Positions 50,222 to 63,498 of a stretch of 64,000 nt of DNA are shown here, in pieces. Position numbers and translations under genes: made by a program. The notes under the pieces were generated by a model. The model was not told the DNA's origin. It saw only the letters and a list, made by a program, of their open reading frames with translations, and did no database searches. Numbering within the stretch: position 1 is the stretch's first letter; each line of letters starts with the position of its first letter. The DNA is from Plasmodiophora brassicae (taxonomy: Eukaryota > Endomyxa > Phytomyxea > Plasmodiophorida > Plasmodiophoridae), in NCBI GenBank assembly GCA_039704465.1, contig JASFAU010000002.1:186001-250000 (forward strand), given 5' to 3'.

Positions 50222-53200
50222 ATGCTCGAAGGCCTCGTCCGGCGCATCCTCGTCGACCGATTCGGGGACTATGTCCATGGAATGGACGAGGCGCGCTTGT
50301 CGAGCGGCCTAAGCCGAGGCGAGTTGCTCTTGTCGGATCTTCGCCTTAAGGACAGGGCCACAGAGGCGCTGGGCCTTGCCCCTTCGTTCAAGTTGCACTA
50401 TGGCGTTATCGGCAAGATGCGAGTGGATCTGCCCGGCTTAACCAGCCTGGGCTCCAAGCCTGTTCTTATTCGTGTTGAAAATGTATATCTTCTGATGGCG
50501 GCTTGTCGGCCGGAGGCCAATCGAAGCGGGAGCCTTCTCGCCGAAGCACAAAAGCTGGCACGTCTCCGCAAGAGGCAAAGTATCGAACATGCAATGACGT
50601 CACTTCTTTCCTATTTGCCGAGTGGGGCTGGCGGTGCAGCATCATCATCTTCTTCCTCCTCTGGTGGGTTTATTCAGTCGTTTGTTCCGATCACTGTCAT
50701 ACTGGCGAACTTACGGCTCGAGATTATCAATCTGCACATCCGATGTGAGGATTCGTCTGCGACACAGCCTGGTCGCCAATTTGCATTTGGTATATCAGCG
50801 ACGTTGATCAAGTTACGCGCCGTGGACCAGGCTGGACGTGATACCTTCGTCAGTGAATCGACTTCGGTCAGCCGTCGCAAGGTTGAGGCTCAAGATCTTT
50901 CGATCTATTGGGACTCAGACATCAACGACAGCGATAACCCGATGTGGGTTTCTGCGTTCGATGACCAGGGTGGAAGCGAGAACGATGATGAGAGCAGGAG
51001 CACAGATTCTCTGCGCGATCGAAACGATGCCCTTGAGCTTCGAATGTGTGAAGGCATTGCAACGCAATCGGGGTTCCCAGATTTCTCCTCCATTCGACAC
51101 GACTGTTTCATCATGCCTCCCATCACCGCATGCGCATATCTTCAAATCAACAGCGACTTCAGTAATTTCGATACTGGCCGCTGTCGGGTGGACTGTGACA
51201 TTCCCCGCCTGGCTCTGCATATTCGAAGCCATCAGTTCAAGGACGTTAAATCCATTGTCAGCTACCGTGCTGCATTGCAGAAACGATTATCTGCGGCAGA
51301 AATCTTGCTGCGGTTGCAATCACGCCGTCCCCAGCGTTCTGTACGGGAGAGGCCTATTGTGTGGTTTCAGTATGCTGTCCTTTCTACTATTGAGTTGATT
51401 CGGTCTCGTCGAGGTTCGAGGTATGGTGAGTGTCGTTCCGGCTCTTGGAGCTGGGTAACACAACGAAACATCTGTAATGACCGTCGAGCGTATATGTCTA
51501 TCTATCAACGGCGCCTACGTCGGCAAGGCAAGTCTGAATCGGCCAGGCCTCTGATTGATTCTGCAGTTGTTGCCAACGGCACTGATAATGGTTCAAGTGC
51601 GGCTGCACGATCTGCAGTCGATAAGATCCTAGGGCACGTATCATCTGCTGTGGATATCATCGAGGATGACGCCGAACTCCAACGGCTCGAAGATCGGCTG
51701 CCTACGCCGCTCCTTGTCCTGTTTCGATCTTTGGTGCATGAACATCATGCCGTTGAGCAGACCATCAAGCAGAAACTCGAAGTCCAGAACGCCACTGGCT
51801 ACTTCTCTTGGTTGTTTACCAGTAGCCCTGGAGCTGCAGATCTCAGTGACGATCAGAAGCAAGCCATCAGGAAGGAAACCAACTTGATATCCAAAATGAA
51901 CACTGGGGTAGTGCCGACAGACTTCGAGGTACGTCAGCTCAACCTTGGGCGATGTTGGAGTACATCACTGAACGCCGTTCTAGGTGTTCCACTTGAGCTT
52001 CGAAACGGATGTTCTCTTCACTCTCTATCAAGATCGAAACGGGACCGACACCGGCGACCTGCCTTTGGCTTCGGTTGACGTCAACCTCAACGTAAAATTT
52101 ATTCAGTCCCCGTCCAGTCTTCAGTGTCACCTATTTAGCAAGAGGTTTCGTGCTTCTGATTTGACGGCTCCTGAACGACAACCGCTTACAATACTGTCAC
52201 TTCACCCCTCAAACCCGGACGTTTCTTATGTCCTTCAGCTGTTTCTGGAATCATGGTCCGATCCTGGGGCACATCTTGACCTATCCCTTTCGCTCAATTT
52301 ACAAACCACAAGACTCGTTTGGGATGGTCGGTTCTTCAAACGGGTGATCCGATTCCTGCACGCCAGCCACAATCGATCTGCTCGTCGATTATTTGACGCC
52401 GCTTTCTGGCAATGGACAGAAGCCCAGCAGGCTTTCTTGTTAAGCTCTTTGACCAGGCATCGTCGACGGCATCTATCGGTTTCTCTCGGTGTACTCAGTA
52501 TTACAATCGTCGAGGATCACCCAGATGTGATCGGCATAGCGTGGAGAGGCATTACCATTCGATCGGAACCCGATGGTACTGGCAATGTGACCGACCGCAT
52601 TGTTGCCGACCTGGACCAAGTCCAAATCAGTTTACGCTCTTCAAATACGGTCGATGATTGGATTCTCCTGGAGCCGCTCAACGTTCATTGTGTAACCAAG
52701 CTTTCTCTACAGCTTTCGCTTCTGGATGTCGACGCCCGATTCGACCCAATTCATTTGGCATTTGATATCGATCGTTTACTGGCAGCCCTTCACATTTGCC
52801 ACAGTGCGTTCATAACTGCCTTTTCGTTCTTACGACCGGACGACGCTGGTGGCAAACCGCCGTCAGGCCCGAATGTTCTTCGTCAGATAACTGCTCCCCT
52901 TTTCTCCGTCCTGTCATCCCCCATAGGCCCAGTAGAGGCACAGAGTGCTGGCCGTTTCGATAGCAAGTCGCATTTTGTCACCAATGTGTCCTTCGTGGCG
53001 GACGCCATTTCGGTACATAGCCTTGTACTCTTACGTGCTCGGTCTCTTGCCGGAACTATTACTCCAGTTGCGTCCACCGTTTCTTGCAGGACGATCCATA
53101 TTTACGATTTTGAACACAGTCGTGGTTGTGATTTCGAGCCAATTCTCTCATGCAGTGAGGAACACCAGCTACTTGCAGTGTCGTCGCGACGATCCGATGA

Positions 53201-56200
53201 CGACGTGGAGGTTACTGTGGAACTCCACTCCGCTCGGATCCAATGGAGTCCATTCACAGCACAATGCCTTCTTGATGCGTACAGTCGTGTCATCCACAAA
53301 TATTCAGAGTTGAAAACATTACCTTCGCCATCCGCTGTCAATGTGGCACAACCTGGTCATCGTTCTATTTCGAATCGAAAGATGAATGTTGCGTTCACCG
53401 ATTGCAACCTTACATTCAACAAACGGGACCGACATCTCTGTCAGTTTTGTATTGGCGACGGGATGATCAGGTTCAACTCTTCCCCATACTCGGTGACCAT
53501 GGATTTCCGAAGGTCGACGATACGAGACACGTCAACAGCCGCTCTTTTCGCGGTTGGGCACCCTCCTTCAATCGTCACAGCGTCCCTTTTCCACTTTGAC
53601 ATCGACGAAGGTGACCCTGCTAGGCATTGGATGCATGTTCGTGGAACTATTACAGATTGTCATGTCGTTTTCTTCAATCGGTTCATCCAAGAATTTGTCG
53701 ACTATTTCAGCAATGGTGTCGTGGGGATATGGTATGGGTTCAATCCCGATCGGGTGAGTTTTATGTTCTGGGTCTGTTCCAACAATGGTACTCATTTCGA
53801 GGTGATGTTTCAGAAAGACCTTTGGCCCGACTACAGACCTGTCCTGCATGGTCCGTTTTGTCTCGTGGAGTTGGCATTTCCTGATCTGCGGGTTACCATT
53901 CCATCAGCCGATACGCGTTCTGAAACGTTTCGCGCCTACGGGATCGAACTCACTGCAGAAAACATGCTGGTCTCAAACCGAGCGTATGCTGGTGACGATG
54001 GCTGGCGCTCAGCAGAATGGATATTCTCAATTTCTCGAGTTAGTATAACGCACGTTTCAACACGTCCGTTCGATGGGCGCGTCGCTATCACGTTTTCGAC
54101 CGATTGGACGTCAACTCGGGTGCCTTGGATGGACATTGATGTTTCATTCTCGTCTATTTGTCTCAGATTGCCCGATAAGGGATCCCTTCGCTTTATAGCG
54201 CTCAGCTTCCGAGAGAATTTTGGCGAGTCGTGGGTTCAGCCATTGTTGCTGCCTGGGGAAAACGAATCGTCGTGGTACCTTGACGATGTTCTTGCGGACC
54301 AAGCGTCCACTATTCGGGTGGGGTTCTCCACGGATCGTTTCGAGTTCGACTATCATCGGTTCAGCTTAGCATGTGGGAAAGTCGCTGGAACACTCTCGCG
54401 AAAAGCAGACTACAGTTTGATTCTCGGTATCAATTTCTTGGCATCGGAAGCTACGCTGGACGCAGCGCTGCTTTTTGGTAGTCAGGACGATGGCTTCATC
54501 TCAACTGAATGGACGATAAGCGGCGATTTTCTTAGCAATCATCTGCATGTTACAGTCAGCAACGTCGTTGTCGAGGTGTTTCCGACTATTCTTTCATCGT
54601 CATTACAGCAACTTGCGCCGAGGTCCCGACGCTCTGACGACTGGTCTTGGACTCCATACGTGTCCTCACAACTGCCTGTCCGCCCTATTGGCGTCAACAG
54701 CCTTCTGAAAACGGCAAACGCGAGTCGAGAACAAATCATTTCTGTCGAATTTGTGAGCTCTATGGGGGATGTCCTTTCGCTTCAGATCAATGTGGCTGTT
54801 GTCGCTATTGCTGCTGCACAGTGTCTGCTAACTAATCGCGAATTTGGTGAACCCCAGTTTGGCCGTGACGCCGATCAACTTCTAGACCAGTGCAACCTGT
54901 GGAGGTTCTTTGATCTGCCGAGTATTCTTCCAATCTTGCAAGGATCGTCAAGTGATTCACTGGTTCGTCTGCTGCGGCGTGCCTCGGAGAACTCAATACC
55001 CGATTCCAAGAGGACTGACTTCGAGTTCGGCAAAATTACGCTCGATGAACTCTTGAGCTTTGTTGACGACAGATCCGTTGGTTTGATTATATTTCTTCTG
55101 CGACATCATTTGGTTATGGACTGTGCCGCTTCGAAATGCCCATTCCCCTGGCCGATATCCTTTGTCAGTCGTCTAGCTGATCACTGGTCCAAGGGAACAT
55201 GGCCTCTTCGTTGCTTTTGTCGACCATCCAACAGCCAAGACCTTGACGACGACCCACTTGCAACTGCCCTTGACTGGTCTCTGTCCACCTGCCGTCTCCA
55301 AGACTTTCACGTCCCCTTGACTACCTCAACCCCTGGATTAGACCTCAGCCTGCCGCATCTTTTCGTCAGTGTCCTTCGCGAGATCCAAACTCGTCATGAG
55401 AGTAATCGGAGCTTTCTCGCGTTAATACCCACAAAGGCAGAAGCGGTGACCAGTCTGACGGATGTTGTCGATTTGGTTTCCTGCAATCAAGTGTCCTCAC
55501 CTCAAACGTCAGTCCGTGATCTTGTCTCTGTAATATTGGTCTGTGCAATGTGTCGATCTAGTCCTATTCTTCCCCTGGGACACGGTCGCGAAATGCATTT
55601 CGAGACGGTTCTTCCAGGTATATCTCGTTTGTCACGACACATTTTCTTCGGCTTGGCATATCTCATCACTGCATGCTGCTCTAGCGGAGAAATCGTTCCG
55701 GCCTGCCTGAGGATATGCGAGTACCTTGAATGGAACGAATCTAGTTGCCACGCTATGTCAGCGTGCTTGGCCCGCCTTTGCCAGCAGATGTCGTCTTCAG
55801 ATCCTACTTCTGTAACCGCATTAATGCATGATCTTGGTCCACCGCCGAAAGCTACCGTCGCGAGCAAAGCTTTATCTGCGATCGTTGTCACTGCCAACAG
55901 TCTTTGCTTCAACATTTCTCTTTCGCATGATTCCGATTTCTGCCTCAAGCTCGTCAGCTCGTTCGACTTTTCGCACTCTAAGCTTGACAATGCGGATCCT
56001 GTTATTACTCTCGGCATTGAACGTGTCCAACTGTTAAGGTGTAATAGGGGCAGCACGGGACCATGGATTGGTATATACCAGGTTATCTCTGCGGATACCG
56101 GCTCAGATGGTGTTGGGTGTCCTTTGAAGTTAGAACTTGCGTCCCAGTCATCGGAAGGTCGTCCTGGAATGAATATTAACGCTCGTCTGGGATGGGTATA

Positions 56201-59200
56201 CTTTTACCTGTCTCTAAACGATTTGAAACACGCCGGTCAATTGTACGAGGCATTCTGTGCAGAGTTCAACCGGATACCTCGTTCTCGTGCCCCAACAACT
56301 CGATCGATTTACAGCATCGACGCCTCCATGAAGTTAGCATCGTTCAGTTTCTGTAATCCGAACGGGCGCGTCAATGCTGAAGGCGTTCGGGATTCAGTAT
56401 TCTGCTTCACGACGACGGTACAGTCAGCGACAATTATCGCCTCCCAAGACAATTCTGTCGCAGTTCAGTGTTCTCCGCTTATTAGTTGCAGTTTCATGCA
56501 TCCAAAACTCGCGGTACGCGAGCCAGTGCTTGAACCCGTGAGGCTGGCTCTTTCTTTGACATACCGGCATGTTGAGCGGCTTCCTCCTACTCGTGATCTT
56601 AACTCGAGTCGATCTCTCTCGCCAATGGTTACGGATTTCTCAGTCGGGGCGAAAGGACATTTGTCAAGCACGAAGGATGTTGTTATTCTGGTTACGGATG
56701 CGGTTCGGTTGAATATATCACCAGAAACTGTGTCCAGTGCCTCTCGAGTTTTCCATTCTGCAAGCTCCTCCCAGCCCTTAGAAGGCAGCCCAAAGAAAGG
56801 TTCCGTGTTCATGCTGCACAATTTAACTGGGTACGTAATTCCTCATCTATCGCCGCCCCCATGTATTAGCTCAACAACTATTCCAGGTGGACAATTTCGT
56901 GGTCAGCAGGAGAAGACTCTGGTCAGGTCGACAATGCTGTATGCGTTTCACTGTTCACCCTTGGTAAGGTGATTGTTTGGATGCTTTGCTTTACCCAGAC
57001 CTTATGATCCTCTTTACAGGCCCTGATCCATGGGAACCGAGACACGCTCTCTCGTTGTCGTTCGGTGACCGGTGGCGTACAATTAATGATGCGTTTGTTG
57101 GCACAATTGGGTCATTTCTGTTTCCATTGATTCCCCATCCTCCCGTTACTGCGGAAAACGCGTACCGTTTACCGCACGATGGACTGGTTCTTCAAAGCAT
57201 CATTGAGGATGGGCATACCCTTCTCGTCGCTCATTCTTCCATCGGTTATGCAAATTGTTCTACTCGGTGCCTCCGAATCGAAGTCGTCGACTCGTTGGAT
57301 TCCGGTACTCGTAATTCAGTGAAGTTCGACCTTGAACCTCGTCAAAGACAGTGGGTCCCACTGTTTGCCTCCGCCTGGGATTCGTTCTCGATTTCAGTCG
57401 TGGATCAAGACGGTAATTCTCGTCGCATTGTTGAGCTGTCCCATTCTGGCCTGCGAAGAGATCTACATAGCGAATATCTCGTTAAGGTGTCCAATTGCAG
57501 CTTCCTGTTTATATGTGCGGCTAGTGGAGGCGAATGGCCCGGAAAGCTGACAATCACTGTCCGCGCTCCTCTGGAGGTTTCCAACTTGCTTGCGTATCCG
57601 GTTCAGGTCCGTTTCAACCAGAACGTTGACACCATATATTCAGTGATGGATGGGGACCACCGTCAGATCGACTCTGTAGACGTAAGCGCCTCAGCAATTA
57701 TGTTTTTCTCGATGCCTGGATTCAGTTGGTCCAATCCGATTGATATCTTCGAAAAGCGCGGTAAACGCTCGAATGCGTTTAGTAGCGAGGTTGTCGCCAT
57801 TCGGGACGCCATTTCCTCTCTTCATGTTGTCGTGACGGTTACACGAAATCTTTCCGATGATGCTCTTGATGGTCGGGCATTGTACCACGTCACTCTACAT
57901 GCACAGCTCTGGCTTGTCAACAACGTCCCTGGAACAGACCTATTCTTCGGTTCTGCGAAATTTGAATCGCTGCCTGGTCAAGACTGGGGAGAGGTTTGTT
58001 TTTTTATCGATGCCGTTTCCAAGGTTCTCTCTCCTAATTGACGTGTGTGTGTATAGGTTACGGAAATCGTTCTCGAAAACCAAAGGTACGTCTTCAGGTC
58101 AGTGCTGCGCGAGATGACATATTTACGCACTGTACTGAAGGTGGTATCCCGGAAAGAAGTGGTCCTCGAAACTACTCCCAGGTGACCGTCCGTCTTGGAG
58201 TGACGAAGAAGGCAATCCACGGAAAAAGGGGACTATATCGCTTCCTGGTCCAGGATGGTCATGGGTTGATGAAGACTGGCAGATCAGTATTCATGAAGGC
58301 ACAGATCCGGAGGGCTGGATGTATGCGAAATCATTCAAGAGCAGGTTTCGTCCTGAAAATCGCCCCCGGCATCTCGTTCGATGCCGTAAGCATACGCGGA
58401 CTCGAGCGTTCAATACTCTCCATCGGTCCTCTGGATCCTCTATTTGTATGTTCTCGGCGCCGAGTAAGAAGACTACGCTAGGCAAACGGCAATCGCAGTC
58501 TTGTGTTACTGTCAAAACTGCAACGTCGTCTTGGAGTACACCGATGAATCTTCTGCATGGCACCGATACTCGAACAGTGTCGCTTCGAAATCCGCAGGGC
58601 GGTACAGTCGTTGATCTTGGGATCAACATTTCAGCCGCGCACAGCCCGTTCGATAACACGTGGGTCGCGTGCTTTATACCGCGATATATTGTTCACAATT
58701 CTTTCGATGCCGACCATGCTACCGTCTATATTCATCAGTTCTCTTCATATGTTCCCGATAACCTTTGCACTGTCAATCCACGGAGGCAGCAAGCGTTCTT
58801 CTTTCGCGAGCCCTCTGACCATCTGCGCCGGCGCAAAGGAATTGAAACGCTAATCCGGGTTGGTGTGCGCTTCACTGCCAACCCTGATGATGGCGAAGCC
58901 GTGTTCTGGACATCGGAGTTCGATATCAACACAGTTGGCCTACATGTCGTCCTCGTCAAGAATTCGTACGGCTCGCGACACGTTGTCCAGATTCAAGTCT
59001 CCTTGGACCGGGCTTCCGTGATTCTCTTCATTGGCGAGACCGATACGTCGCGTCCCCGCTACCTTGTCCGGAATGAACTTCCAACCCCGGTCTGCGTGTA
59101 CCAATCCACGTCGTCGTCATGTAGCACGAAATGTAAGCACTACGCCTCTAACACTCGATGTGTACAATGCTGACTCCCTGCCTCTGCAGTTGACATTGCT

Positions 59201-61430
59201 GGAAAGTCTTCCTGCCAAGATTTCGCCTGGGATTTCTTATCAGTGCCCGATCGGCTTCTTACTATTACCATGGACGGCGTTTCGAAAGAGGTTGAAATCG
59301 ATCGACTTGGGACGGTCGGCAAGATCTCTGCCGATGCGTTTGTCACTGTCTTCGCTGACGGTGTGACCAACGTACTTCTCGTCACGGCCAGCGAACGTCG
59401 CGCTCGTCGCCTGGCCCAAATCTTTGACAACAACGACGACGGAAGCGAATTCAGCGGGAGCAGCGGCTCGCCAGAAGCGTCAGACTGCACATTTCGATTC
59501 AATGCTCGTGTTGACGATGTGGGCCTGTCGCTGATCGCCAGCGACAGGAGCGAGCTCATGTTTGCCAGTGTCCGGTCGATCGAAATCATTATGGCCGAGC
59601 TATCGTCCATCTCCAAATTCGACCTCAGCTGTGACAGCATCCAGGTCGACAACCAGTTGTTTGTGGATCGAACCGTGTCACCGCCGTATCACTTCCCGAT
59701 TGTGCTGCGCAGTCGCTGCGTCGATGAACAGCCATTCTTCTGGATCCACACCGTTCGATCTTACCATACGCCCCACATGCGTTACTATAAGGTGTTCAGC
59801 GTCGCGATGGAGCCATTCTCGATATTTCTAGAGGAAAGATACATTGTGGACATGCTTTCGTTCGCGTATTCGATTCAGAATGCGCTGGGCATGGACGAGC
59901 GGGACCGATTCAAGCCAGTTCGAGCTCGGGAATGTCTTGGACAATGGGTCGCAGACGTTGCTGAGGCCGAGCCGTTTAAAGTTGGCGAGCTTCTGTACTT
60001 CGAAGTCCTTCGTACTCCAACGGTCAAGTTTAACCTATCGTTCAAGAAATCGCCACAATCGCTTGTTCATTCATATTTGCGCGACGAAGGACTCTCCATG
60101 GGTTTGTCTCAGCTTGCCGGCGTTCTCCTGACGAATCTCGAGGCCAAACCTATTCGTCGCACTGGTCATGTGTATGCACACCTTTGTGACCGAGCGGGGT
60201 CGTTGCGGGCGAAGCTCGTGGCAGACTACAAAGGATCAATCGTGCTGGAGTTCATTGGATCATTCGGCTACAATGTAGCTGCCCTTGGCGGTGTCGTTCC
60301 GATCTGGTCCTGCCTTCGCGAAGGCGTTCGAGATTTCCGCAAGGAGATTGCCGGCAGTCTGCGCCATGGCAACGTGCGTCGAGGCCTGGCAAGGGGGACG
60401 TTCAGCCTAATTGACCACACCGCAAGGGGACTGATGATGCCCGTGGTGGGATTGTCAACAGGCCTGGGAGACGCATTTACAGGTTCGTGCACGTACCACC
60501 TCGGTATGGTAGTGAACCCGTCTGACCCTGTTTCGTGCAGCACTGACGTTCGACCCCGAGTTCGGGTCTCGTCGGGCGGCGGAGGTTGCCAGGAAACCGC
60601 AGCACGTTATCGATGGTTTGCTTCGAGGCGGTCGTAGTGCCGCTATGGGCGTGTTCAATGGCTTCACGGCCATCGTTCGGCAACCTGTTATCGGGTTTCG
60701 CCAACGCCATGATGCCATCGGGCTTGCGAAAGGCGTCGGGAAAGGCGTTGTCCAAGCAGTTGCTGCGCCTGTTGTCGGTGTGTTCGACGCGATCAACCAC
60801 ATTGGAACTGGGATTGCCCAGACACCGCGCTACTTGCGCCGGGACTCGTCACTCGAACGCACCGTCGGCCGGATGCGCCTTCCCAGAGCGTTCTACGGGC
60901 AGGCGAAGGCCATCCGGCCATACCTTCTGGTGGATGCCGTCATCGTGGAGGCCTTACGCACGGCTGATCCGCCTATCGATGGGCCACTGTACTACGTGTT
61001 GCCTGCCCGCCCCGGACAGGGCGCCCTTGTTTACGCCATTGTCAATCGTGGCATTGTGGCGGTCAACGCCCCCGTTCACCGGAACCGTCCTCGGTTGCTC
61101 TGGTTCCAATCCTGGAGCAGCATCCGTGTCATCGAGCTGGACCCGCAGACGGACACGATCAAGGTCCACGTCATCACACACAGCGAACGCAATTCCTACC
61201 GCCGCCTGTGCCTGGAGGATGTTCCATCCGCCTACGAGTCCTTGACGAAAATGCACCGTCGGCACCTGTCCACTCTTCGCGTCCGCAGAATCGCCGCCGG
61301 CCAACGCTCGCCCGAGCTGTCCACATCCACGTCGCAGAACCTCGCTCGCGGCATGAGCGGAAGTACGATCCCGCAATCCGCCGCTGATAGCCTGCCTGTG
61401 CCGGAAACCTCTACCCACAACGATAACTGA
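50222..61430 (+). CDS. VPS13: VPS13-family bridge-like lipid transfer protein
   Basis: A giant gene of about 11.2 kb (roughly 3,600 residues). The chorein N-terminus is clear: MLEGLVRRILVDRFGDYVHG, ELLLSDLRLKDRATEALGLA, GVIGKMRVDLPGL, PVLIRVENVYLL. Long repeating beta-groove sequence follows. Introns include 51929-51983 (DFE-VFHLSFETDVL), one at about 57991-58054 (GTTTGT donor, WGE-VTEIVLENQRYVF) and one near 59132-59197. The VAB region has GWMYAKSFKSRFRPENRPR, and the C-terminal ATG_C region has AAMGVFNGFTAIVRQPVIGF, GLAKGVGKGVVQAVAAPVVG and RLPRAFYGQAKAIRPY with a PH-like end. VPS13 proteins move bulk lipid between organelles at contact sites. The frame changes near 56960 without a clean junction, so an unseen splice or sequence error is possible. 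Confidence 0.93.
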
Positions 61431-61801
61431 TATATATTCGCGCTAAAATCATACCGCTCGTTTCACAGCGACGCACTCGTTACTCTGCTGGATTCGCGAA
61501 GATCGTGATGCGGCAGTACGCGTTGCCCGATCGCGAACGCCGGCGCGTGAGGGGCGGCGCGCGACGAATGTAGGTAGGCTCGTCTGGAGCCCTGCCGGTG
61601 CGTTCCAGAAAAGTGTCGGGGACAGTGCGTGGCGGCGCCTGGCGAGATCCGCGTGTGCCCAATCCTTTTTTGGCGGTGAGTATCGTGGAGGGGCGCAGCC
61701 GCCGCCGCCGCCGCCCGGGCCAGGCCAGTTCTCAAATCGGTCGAGCCGCGGACGTCGCGCGTGGGTGCCACGCACGCACACACGGTTACGGCCGTCACGC
61801 C

Positions 61802-63355
61802 ATGGTGACCATCAACATCAAGAGCACGAGCGGGGAAAAATCGCTCGTCCCCGCCGACCTGTCGTCGACGGTCGCCGACTTCAAGGCGGTCGTCGAGGAG
61901 AAGACGACGGTGCCCGCCGCCCAGCAGCGCCTCATCTTCAAAGGCCACGTCCTGCAGGACGCCAGGACGCTCGAAAGCTATTCCATCGAGGACGGGAACA
62001 CGGTTATCCTCGTCAAAGCCGCCCGGAAGCCGGACGCATCGTCGGCGCCGTCCGCAGCGGCGCCCGCCGCGGCCGCGTCGCCGGCCGCCGCCCCGGCACC
62101 GGCGACTGGTCAGGCGCCCGCGGCCGCGAACCCGTTCGCCGCCATGCTCGGCGGCGCGGGCGCGTTTGGCGCCGGGCCCGCCGCGCCGTTCGACATGGCG
62201 CAGATGCAGCAGCAGCTGCTGTCGAACCCGGAGATGATGCAGCAGATCATGCAGTCGCCGATGATGCAGTCGCTGATGGACAACCCGGAGCTGATCCAGA
62301 GCATGTTCCAGAGCAACCCGCAGTTCCGGGAGATCATCGACCGGAACCCGGAGCTGGCCCACGTCCTGAACGACCCGGCCATCATCCGCCAGTCGATGCA
62401 GATGGCGGCGAACCCGAACCTGATGCGCGAGATGATGCGCAACACGGACCGGGCCATGACGAACATCGAGGCGCACCCGGAGGGGTTCAACGCCCTCAGG
62501 CGCATGTACGAGAACATCCAGGAGCCCATGATGGAGGCGGCGACCGACATCGGCCGACCGCAGCAGACGTCGTCGTCAGCAGCAGCCGCGACGACGTCGA
62601 ACGCGCCGGTGCCGTCGTCGCCGAGCGCGGCACCGCTGCCGAACCCATGGGCGCAGTCGACGAACAACAACCGGCAGCAGGCGCCTGCGCCGGACCTGAA
62701 CGCCCTGCTCGGGATGATGGGCGGGCAGCCGCCCCAGCAGGCGACGGCACCCGCGCCGGCGTCGTCGGTCGCGAACCCGTTCATGGGCGGCATGTCGCCC
62801 GATGTCATGATGCAGATGATGCAGAACCCGTTCGTCCAGCAGATGATGCAGCAGATGATGGCGGACCCGGTCCGGCTGCAGGAGATGCTGAGCGCCAACC
62901 CGCAGACCAGGCAGATGCTGGAGTCGAACCCGCAGATGCAGGCGGCGCTGTCGAACCCGGCCGTCCTGCAGGCGATGGCGAACCCGGCCATGATCCAGGG
63001 CGTGCTGCAGATGATGAGCGCCACCCAGCAGCAGCAGCAGCCGTCTGCTGCACAACCATCTGCATCTGGGCCTGCTGCCGCTGCTGCTGCGCCTCCGGTG
63101 AACCCGTTCGCGAACCTGTCCGCGTTGATGGCCGCCCAGCAAGCCATGGGCGGGTTCCCCGGTGCCCAGCAAGCCATGGGCGGGTTCCCTGGAGCCCAGG
63201 CGCCGGCGCCCTCGCTCCAGCCGGAGATCCTGTACCGCCAGCAACTGTCCCAGCTGAGCGACATGGGGTTCCCGGACCCGGCCGCCAACCTGAGAGCCTT
63301 GGTGGCCACCGGCGGCAACGTCCAGGCCGCCATTGAGCGATTGCTCCAGGGTTAG
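61802..63355 (+). CDS. UBQLN: Ubiquilin/Dsk2
   Basis: A single exon of 517 residues from the ATG at 61802; the open frame continues upstream to 61598 but without similarity. UBL domain at residues 1-72 (VTINIKSTSGEKSLVPADLS, QRLIFKGHVLQDARTLESYS). Four STI1-type Asn-Pro-rich repeats follow (LLSNPEMMQQIMQSPMMQSL, LIQSMFQSNPQFREIIDRNP; MMQNPFVQQMMQQMMADPVR, MLESNPQMQAALSNPAVLQA). The UBA domain closes the protein (YRQQLSQLSDMGFPDPAANL then ATGGNVQAAIERLLQG). Ubiquilins carry ubiquitinated clients to the proteasome and chaperone membrane proteins. A near-perfect 30-bp tandem duplication just before the UBA gives two copies of AQQAMGGFPG. Confidence 0.95.
   Translation: MVTINIKSTSGEKSLVPADLSSTVADFKAVVEEKTTVPAAQQRLIFKGHVLQDARTLESYSIEDGNTVILVKAARKPDASSAPSAAAPAAAASPAAAPAPATGQAPAAANPFAAMLGGAGAFGAGPAAPFDMAQMQQQLLSNPEMMQQIMQSPMMQSLMDNPELIQSMFQSNPQFREIIDRNPELAHVLNDPAIIRQSMQMAANPNLMREMMRNTDRAMTNIEAHPEGFNALRRMYENIQEPMMEAATDIGRPQQTSSSAAAATTSNAPVPSSPSAAPLPNPWAQSTNNNRQQAPAPDLNALLGMMGGQPPQQATAPAPASSVANPFMGGMSPDVMMQMMQNPFVQQMMQQMMADPVRLQEMLSANPQTRQMLESNPQMQAALSNPAVLQAMANPAMIQGVLQMMSATQQQQQPSAAQPSASGPAAAAAAPPVNPFANLSALMAAQQAMGGFPGAQQAMGGFPGAQAPAPSLQPEILYRQQLSQLSDMGFPDPAANLRALVATGGNVQAAIERLLQG
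63142..63201 (+). repeat. 30-bp tandem duplication in ubiquilin
   Basis: GCCCAGCAAGCCATGGGCGG and the following TTCCC occur twice in direct tandem, with one or two differences, encoding two AQQAMGGFPG units in frame. A third AQ follows. Confidence 0.85.
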
Positions 63356-63420
63356 ACCAACGGTGCACCCTCCTGCCCCCCTAAGCGCATACGACCTGCC
63401 GTCATGCCGAACCTACGTCG

Positions 63421-63443
63421 TCTCTCTCTCTCTCTCTCTCTCT
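63421..63443. repeat. (TC)n microsatellite
   Basis: About eleven TC units between the ubiquilin stop and the convergent coiled-coil gene. Confidence 0.9.
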
Positions 63444-63498
63444 GCGATATAAACAACAACTGGCAGTCCTTCACATGGTGGGGGGCAACGTCCCCGCC

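Noticed and set aside
61765..63336. 523-codon forward frame overlapping ubiquilin
   Set aside because: It is the +1 shadow of the ubiquilin gene. The ubiquilin frame has intact UBL, STI1 and UBA domains; this one is Arg/Ala/Asp-rich without domains.
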